A DNA stretch of 64,000 nucleotides from Nocardia sp. BMG51109 (GTDB taxonomy: Bacteria > Actinomycetota > Actinomycetes > Mycobacteriales > Mycobacteriaceae). The notes under the pieces are model-generated. The model was not told the origin of the DNA and did not search any database. It saw only the letters and a list, made by a program, of their open reading frames with translations. The stretch is taken from the NCBI RefSeq assembly GCF_000526215.1, contig NZ_JAFQ01000004.1, positions 744,001 to 808,000 of the forward strand, read 5' to 3'. Shown piece by piece: positions 57,984 through 64,000 of this stretch (the first letter of the stretch is position 1; each line of letters starts with the position of its first letter). The position numbers and the translations under genes were made by a program.

Positions 57984-58589
57984 TCATCGAGGTGTGGGCA
58001 TCGAGAGATGCGCGATCTGCTGGACGACCGAGGGCAGTAGCTCGTGTTCGGCGGCGGACACTCGCTCGGCGAGCGTTTCGGCCGTATCGTCCGCCAGCAC
58101 CGGAACCTCGCTCCGGCCGAGGATCGGCCCGGCGTCGTAGTCATCGGTGACCATGTGCACCGTCGGCCCGGTGACGGTATCCCCCGCGGCCAGTACGGCT
58201 TCGTGAACGGCCTTGCCGTACATACCTTTTCCCCCGTGACGGGGGAGCAGCGCGGGATGCACGTTGATGATCCTGGCGGCGTACTCGGACCTGGTCCGCG
58301 GCCCGATTTTCTTCAGATAGCCCGCCGCCACGACCAGGCCCACGGCATGCTCGAACAGGGCGTTCCGCATCGCCTCATCCAGTGCGTCCGGTTCCGGATG
58401 GGTGTGCCCGGACAGGTGCAGCGCCGGGATGCCCACTTCACGCGCGAAGGCCAATGCCGGGGAACCACTGTTGTTACTGATGACCAGACCGACCGTGAAC
58501 CGTGCGCCAGGATCGAGCGAAGCGCTGTGCAGCGCCCGTAGATTCGACCCGTTGTGCGAGGCGAGAACCGCAACCGAAATTCCGGACAT
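57984..58589 (-). CDS. purN: PurN-like phosphoribosylglycinamide formyltransferase
   Basis: The product has 201 residues. The active-site pattern of formyltransferases is complete: SHNGSNLRAL in the N-terminus, INVHPALLPRHGGKGMYG with the catalytic Asn and His, and HMVTDDYDAGPI with the Asp. It transfers a formyl group from 10-formyltetrahydrofolate to GAR. The GKGMYG variant and the lack of purH nearby suggest a paralogue that may act on another amine. An ATG at 58616 is an alternative start. Confidence 0.8.
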   Translation of the reverse strand: MSGISVAVLASHNGSNLRALHSASLDPGARFTVGLVISNNSGSPALAFAREVGIPALHLSGHTHPEPDALDEAMRNALFEHAVGLVVAAGYLKKIGPRTRSEYAARIINVHPALLPRHGGKGMYGKAVHEAVLAAGDTVTGPTVHMVTDDYDAGPILGRSEVPVLADDTAETLAERVSAAEHELLPSVVQQIAHLSMPTPR

Positions 58590-58647
58590 CCCGGCAGTGT
58601 CGCACACGTCCGTCATCCGATGAGCACGATGTCGTCCGAGCGCGGGG

Positions 58648-59568
58648 TCATCCGGGATCGCCGGCCCCGGCAGCGAATTCCTCGGCCCACTGGCGGAAGG
58701 TGCGGGGAGCCCTGCCGAGCAGGGCTTCGGCACGTTTCTCCTGTTCGCGCAGCGCGGGGTTATCGCGATCGGCGGCGAATGCGGGCAGGGCGTACCGCAT
58801 CACGGCGATCGTGTCCTCGGGCCACCGTTCCCGCCGCCACCGTTCGGTAGCCCGAGCGGCAGTCATCTCGGCGATCACCGCGTCCGTCCCGAGCACCGCC
58901 GCGAGGGTGGCGAGGCGTTCGGCCGCGCTGACGGTGGTGCCGCTGACGTCGATCGTGCCCTGATATCCGTTGTCCAGCAGAGTATGTGCCGCGATCTCGG
59001 CGAGGTCGCGTTCGTGGATGAACGCGTAGGGGGCGTTCGGAAGGTATTCGTACACCGGCTCGCGGTTCTCGATCCTCGCCACCATGCCCGATCCGGAGAT
59101 CGGATACCCGCCGACGCGCGTATGGGCCATGACGGCGGTCGGCCGCAGGTACGCCCAACCGATCCCGCGGGTGTCCAGACTGCGTTCGAACGCGGACCAT
59201 GCCCAGGTCTCCGCCGAGATCTCCTGCTCGAAATCGGATCCGTGCGAACCGAGCACGACAACCCGGCCGACATCGTGGGAGATCAGGGCATTGGTCAGCG
59301 CACGCAGCGGGCCGAGGGGCGCACCGACGAGTCCGGCGAGGAACACCCGGCTCGCCCCCGGCACCGCGGCCCCGAACGCCACGGGATCGGCCACCGAACC
59401 GATCCGCACGCTCACGCCGTCGGGCCACCCTTCGCGCTCCGATTCCGGCACCAGGACACGGACCCGCTCGCCACGACCGACCAACTGTGCGGCCAGGGGC
59501 CGGACCACCGGCACGGTCGGAACGGCCCCCGGCTGCCGAGAGGGCGGAGCGGCGGTAAGAAGGATCAT
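58648..59568 (-). CDS. NmrA/SDR-like protein with a degenerate nucleotide-binding start
   Basis: The product has 306 residues. The atypical-SDR pattern is visible in GASRVFLAGLVG, RVVVLGSHGSD, AYLRPTAVMAHT, NAPYAFIHERDLAEIAAHTLLD and ALLGRAPRTFRQWAEEF. But where a GxxGxxG motif is expected, the N-terminus reads LLTAAPPSRQPGAVPTVPVV, so NAD(P) binding is in doubt. It may be a non-enzymatic sensor or a changed allele. It is 35 bases from the PurN-like gene on the same strand, possibly co-transcribed, and divergent from the DeoR gene. Confidence 0.78.
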   Translation of the reverse strand: MILLTAAPPSRQPGAVPTVPVVRPLAAQLVGRGERVRVLVPESEREGWPDGVSVRIGSVADPVAFGAAVPGASRVFLAGLVGAPLGPLRALTNALISHDVGRVVVLGSHGSDFEQEISAETWAWSAFERSLDTRGIGWAYLRPTAVMAHTRVGGYPISGSGMVARIENREPVYEYLPNAPYAFIHERDLAEIAAHTLLDNGYQGTIDVSGTTVSAAERLATLAAVLGTDAVIAEMTAARATERWRRERWPEDTIAVMRYALPAFAADRDNPALREQEKRAEALLGRAPRTFRQWAEEFAAGAGDPG

Positions 59569-59718
59569 TCCGCCGAAGCTACCGACGCCCCGAAAGCGCC
59601 CTCTAGTAAAAAATTCCGCCCGGACCTGTCAAGACCTCGGCGCAGCGCAACGGCTCCGGCTCCGGCTGCGGACCCGGTTGGGTTTCGATCGCAAATTGCT
59701 TTCGAATGATCGGCATTT

Positions 59719-60495
59719 ATGTACGATATGCCCATGGGGACGGCAGAGGATCGGCATGGGGAGATCGTTCGGGCGCTGAAGGCAGTGGAGCTGGTTACCG
59801 TCGCGGACCTGGCGCAGTCACTCGGCACGTCGGAGGTCACGATCCGCCGCGATCTGGGCGAACTCGAGCAGGCCGGTGTGCTGCGACGGGTGCGGGGCGG
59901 GGCGGTGAGCACGATGTTGCGGGGCGAGGAGATGCCGTTCGCCATGCGGGAGCTGGACAGGGCCGAGGCCAAAGGGCGGATCGCCGCGACAGCGGTGCGG
60001 TTGATCACCGACGGTGAGTCGGTTGTCCTCGACAGTGGCACAACGGGTTTGGCGGCCGCGCATGCCCTCGGCTCGCGCATGCTGACCGTCGTGCCGCTGG
60101 CGGTCAATACGATCGCGGTGTTGGCCACCGCTCCGCGAGTGTCCCTGCTGCTGCCCGGCGGTACGGTCCGGCCCGGAGAGACGTCACTGGTGGGGCCGAT
60201 GGTCGAGGAGAACCTGTCGCGGCTGCGGTTCGACACCATGCTGCTGACCTGCTGCGGGCTGAGCCCGCGCCGCGGCGTCACGGCCTACGACCTACAGGAC
60301 GCCGCCGTGAAGCGCGCCGCGATGGCCGTGTCGACGCGAACGATCGCGATGATCGATTCGAGCAAGTTCGCGCATACGGCGATGGCGGTGGTGTGCGAGA
60401 CGTCCGCCATCGATGTCGTGGTCACCGACACCGACGCACCACCGGATACCGTGGCAGCCCTACGCGCCGACGGCATCGAGGTGCACTGTGTCTGA
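59719..60495 (+). CDS. DeoR/GlpR-family regulator
   Basis: The product has 258 residues. The HTH VTVADLAQSLGTSEVTIRRDLGEL is typical of DeoR proteins, followed by the sugar-phosphate-binding domain with VVLDSGTTGLAAAHAL and LLLPGGTVRPGETSLVG. Such repressors respond to sugar phosphates. It overlaps the MFS gene by 8 bases and probably controls it. Confidence 0.9.
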   Translation: MYDMPMGTAEDRHGEIVRALKAVELVTVADLAQSLGTSEVTIRRDLGELEQAGVLRRVRGGAVSTMLRGEEMPFAMRELDRAEAKGRIAATAVRLITDGESVVLDSGTTGLAAAHALGSRMLTVVPLAVNTIAVLATAPRVSLLLPGGTVRPGETSLVGPMVEENLSRLRFDTMLLTCCGLSPRRGVTAYDLQDAAVKRAAMAVSTRTIAMIDSSKFAHTAMAVVCETSAIDVVVTDTDAPPDTVAALRADGIEVHCV

Positions 60496-61753
60496 AGTCG
60501 CCACTGACCCTGGCATATTCGACGCACAATCATCGAAACGGCGTGCCCGAGCCCAGCTTTCGATCGCGGCGACATTCCTGGCGCACGCCCTGTTGTTCGC
60601 GTCCTGGACCGCGCACATCCCACAGGTCAAGTCCCAACTCGCGCTCAGCGACGGCGATCTGGGCACGGCCTTGCTCGGCGCGCCGATCGGTTCGGTGACC
60701 GCGATGGTGCTCTCGACCCGGCTGCTGCCCCGGCTCGGAAGCCGCCGGATGATCAGGATCACCGTGGTCGGCTATGCCATGGGCGGCGTCGGTGTCGGTC
60801 TGGCCGGCACTGCGGTCCAGCTGTTCGCCGCACTCGTGTGCTGGGGGTTGTTCCAGGGCGCACTCGATGTCGCGATGAATACCCAAGCCGTCACGATCGA
60901 GCGCGCCGTTCGACAACCGATCATGGCTCGACTACACGGAATGTGGAGCATCGGCGGCTTCCTCGGTGCCGTGGTCGGCGCCGGTGCGGTCGCGGTCGGT
61001 ATCGATCCGGGTCTGCAGCTCATGGCAATGGGTGTCCTCTCGATCGCGATCGTCGAGGTGTTGTCGCGAGCGCTGATCCCCGATGGTGCCGGCACTGCCG
61101 AAACCGGATCCCGCCGCCGGGGCCGTGGTTCGGGCCTCTCGGCGGTCGTAGTGACATTGGGAGGTATCGCCTTCGCGTCGATGCTGTGCGAAGGTGCCGC
61201 CGCCGACTGGTCGGCGACCTACCTGCGCGACGAGCTGGGCACGGACGCCGGCCCGGCCGGGCTCGGCTACGCCACGTACGCCCTGGCGATGGTCGCCATG
61301 CGGCTGAGCGGCACCCTGCTGGGGAGACGGTTTCGCACCGACCGGCTGCTGCCGATACTCGCGATCGTGTTCGCCCTCGGCATGGGTTCGGCACTGCTGA
61401 CCCGAAATCTCCTCGCGGCGCTCATCGGCTTCGCTTGCATGGGTATCGGATTGGCGCTGATCGTCCCGAGCGCGTTCAGCGCCGCCGGAGCCGCCGATCA
61501 CGGCCCCTCGCGGTCCAATTCCGGCTCGATCGTCGCGACCGTCGCGGCACTGGGGTGGTGCGGATTCGTTTCCGGGCCACCGCTGATCGGTCATCTGGCC
61601 GATCTCACCGGCCTCACGGTAGCCCTGTGGATACTGCCCCTACTGGCACTGGTGATCGCGACGACCACACGCTTCGGCAAGGCGTTCGCGGTCGCCTCGG
61701 GCGATCCGATTCGCACCGGACGTCCTCGTGACGCACCCTGGCCACCTCGGTGA
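60488..61753 (+). CDS. MFS transporter, YbjJ-like
   Basis: The product has 421 residues and twelve predicted helices. The first loops read ASWTAHIPQVKSQLALSDGDLGTALLG, as in the YbjJ family. The GTG at 60488 lies inside the DeoR gene and overlaps its end by 8 bases, so the two form an operon. The substrate is likely a sugar or related metabolite, judged by the regulator only. Confidence 0.87.
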   Translation: MSEVATDPGIFDAQSSKRRARAQLSIAATFLAHALLFASWTAHIPQVKSQLALSDGDLGTALLGAPIGSVTAMVLSTRLLPRLGSRRMIRITVVGYAMGGVGVGLAGTAVQLFAALVCWGLFQGALDVAMNTQAVTIERAVRQPIMARLHGMWSIGGFLGAVVGAGAVAVGIDPGLQLMAMGVLSIAIVEVLSRALIPDGAGTAETGSRRRGRGSGLSAVVVTLGGIAFASMLCEGAAADWSATYLRDELGTDAGPAGLGYATYALAMVAMRLSGTLLGRRFRTDRLLPILAIVFALGMGSALLTRNLLAALIGFACMGIGLALIVPSAFSAAGAADHGPSRSNSGSIVATVAALGWCGFVSGPPLIGHLADLTGLTVALWILPLLALVIATTTRFGKAFAVASGDPIRTGRPRDAPWPPR

Positions 61754-61856
61754 GCCGGACATCCGGACGGCGCGGCCGCGTCCCGTTCGCAGACTCGATC
61801 GCGTCGGCATGGACAGCGAAACATGTTTGTTCACAGTCAATTTCGCTACTTTCCGA

Positions 61857-62557
<701 letters not shown>

Positions 62558-62561
<4 letters not shown>

Positions 62562-64000
62562 CGCGCCGCCGACGCCTCGGTCGCGACGCGCAGATCCACT
62601 GTGCCCTGCGGCTTCCCGTCCAGGGCCAGCAGCAGGTCTGCGACGAACTGCAGCAGCTGCACGTCCCGCAGCCGGGCCGAACCCACGCTGTCCTCCACCC
62701 GCGGCAGCGGCAGCTGCACGATCGAGGTGGTCGGCCGATAGGTGACGTTCGGGTACAACCGCTTGAGCCGCAACTGCTTCGAATCGGCCAGCTGCAGCGG
62801 CGAGAGCTTCAGCGTGGTGCCGCTGACACCCACCTCGGTGATGCCGTACTCGCGGCACAGCAGCCGCAGCTTGGCCACCGACACCAGCCGCCCGACCTCC
62901 ACCGGCAGTGGGCCGTACCGGTCGACGAGCTCCTCCACGACCCCGGCCAGCCCCGAATCGTCCTGGGCGGCAGCCAGTTTGCGATATGCCTCCAGCCGGA
63001 GCCGGTCGCTGGCAATGTAGTCGGGCGGGATGTGCGCGTCCACCGGCAGGTCGATGCGCACCTCCTTGACCTCCTCCTCGGTGGAGATCGGCCGGCCGTC
63101 GGCGGCGGCCCGGTAGGCCTCCACGGCCTCCCCGACCAACCGCACATACAGGTCGAAACCGACACCGGCCACGTGCCCGGACTGCTCGGCGCCGAGAACG
63201 TTTCCGGCGCCGCGGATCTCGAGGTCCTTCATCGCCACGGCCATGCCCGCGCCCAGATCGGAGTTCTGCGAGATCGTGGCCAGCCGGTCGTAGGCGGTCT
63301 CGGTCAGCGGCTTCTCCGGCGGATACAGGAAGTACGCGTACCCGCGCTCGCGGCTGCGCCCCACCCGCCCGCGCAGCTGGTGCAGCTGCGAAAGCCCCAG
63401 GGCGTCGGCACGTTCCACGATCAGCGTGTTGGCATTCGAGATGTCCAGGCCCGTCTCGATGATGGTGGTGCAGACCAGCACGTCGTATTCGCGCTCCCAG
63501 AAGCCCTGCACGGTCTTCTCCAGCACGTCCTCGTTCATCTGGCCGTGCGCGACCACCACCCGCGCCTCCGGGACCAGATCCCGAATCTTCTTGGCCGCCT
63601 TCTCGATCGACGACACCCGGTTGTGCACATAGAACACCTGGCCGTCGCGCAGCAGCTCGCGGCGGACGGCGGCGGCGACCTGTTTGTCGTTGTAGGCGCC
63701 GACATAGGTGAGCACCGGATGGCGTTCCTCGGGCGGCGTGAGAATGGTCGACATCTCGCGGATGCCGGCCAGGCTCATCTCCAGGGTGCGCGGAATCGGG
63801 GTGGCCGACATGGTCAGCACGTCGACGTGGGTGCGCAGCGCCTTGATGTGCTCCTTGTGCTCGACGCCGAACCGCTGCTCCTCGTCGATGATCACCAGGC
63901 CCAGATCCTTCCACCGGATCCCCGTCTGCAGCAGGCGGTGCGTGCCGACGACGATGTCGACATCGCCGGAGGCCATGCCGTCCAGCACCTCCCGCGACTC
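62558..64000 (-). CDS. mfd: Transcription-repair coupling factor Mfd, C-terminal 480 residues (runs off the window)
   Basis: Only the 3' part is present. It includes the motor's [21 protein letters not shown] (DEEQ box), [43 protein letters not shown] and [12 protein letters not shown], and the C-terminal TRCF domain ([15 protein letters not shown]). Mfd removes stalled RNA polymerase and recruits UvrA. The stop overlaps mazG. The N-terminus lies beyond position 64000. Confidence 0.95.

Overview
The window is high-GC actinobacterial chromosome, most likely Nocardia or a close relative. Two things support this. The right two thirds carries the mycobacterial/nocardial block mfd - mazG - lpqU-like - eno - ftsB - DUF501 - ppx, all on the minus strand. 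A second, variant rpoB of the rpoB2 (rifamycin-insensitive) type sits inside an expansion of that block. GTG and TTG starts and ATGA/GTGA overlaps between neighbouring genes are common.

Left part (1 to about 21.5 kb) is accessory DNA: a truncated Nudix gene and an XRE regulator; a Gfo/Idh/MocA oxidoreductase - DegT aminotransferase - Nudix operon closed by a perfect hairpin terminator; a DUF4254 operon divergent from a second XRE regulator; a CYTH protein; a giant YobI-like membrane NTPase; a small membrane protein/winged-helix pair; an AT-richer ApeA-like HEPN protein; a KAP NTPase; gene remnants; and a large serine recombinase whose reading frame runs through a tRNA gene (anticodon UAA). 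This looks like an integrated element or defence island with the tRNA at its right border. I did not find the left border.

From 21.6 to 27.9 kb lie a POT peptide transporter and the conserved ppx - DUF501 - ftsB - eno - lpqU set. From 28 to 44 kb is an apparently iron-regulated island. An Opp-type ABC importer is transcribed away from a run of a clavaminate-synthase-like oxygenase, an SbnB-like dehydrogenase, a type III PLP decarboxylase and an SbnA-like synthase, followed by a MATE exporter. DtxR/IdeR-like boxes lie before the importer, before the biosynthetic run, before the exporter, and before a flavodoxin further right. No NRPS or NIS synthetase is present, so this reads as a compact amino-acid-derived metallophore pathway whose product I cannot assign. 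A metallophosphodiesterase, a Stealth phosphotransferase, a PPOX-fold protein and a thiamine-binding protein fill the rest.

From 44.2 to 50.5 kb, rpoB2 is followed by a HelR-type RNA polymerase-recycling ATPase, two complementary rifamycin-tolerance functions side by side. From 50.48 to 57.10 kb a cassette is bracketed by 34-bp near-identical direct repeats: a 2OG-Fe(II) dioxygenase, an M20 hydrolase with altered metal ligands, a GNAT acetyltransferase and an NB-ARC/14-WD40 NLR-like protein with two recently duplicated blades. The right end holds a DUF2993 protein, a PurN-like formyltransferase, an NmrA-like protein, a DeoR regulator/MFS pair, mazG and the 3' half of mfd.
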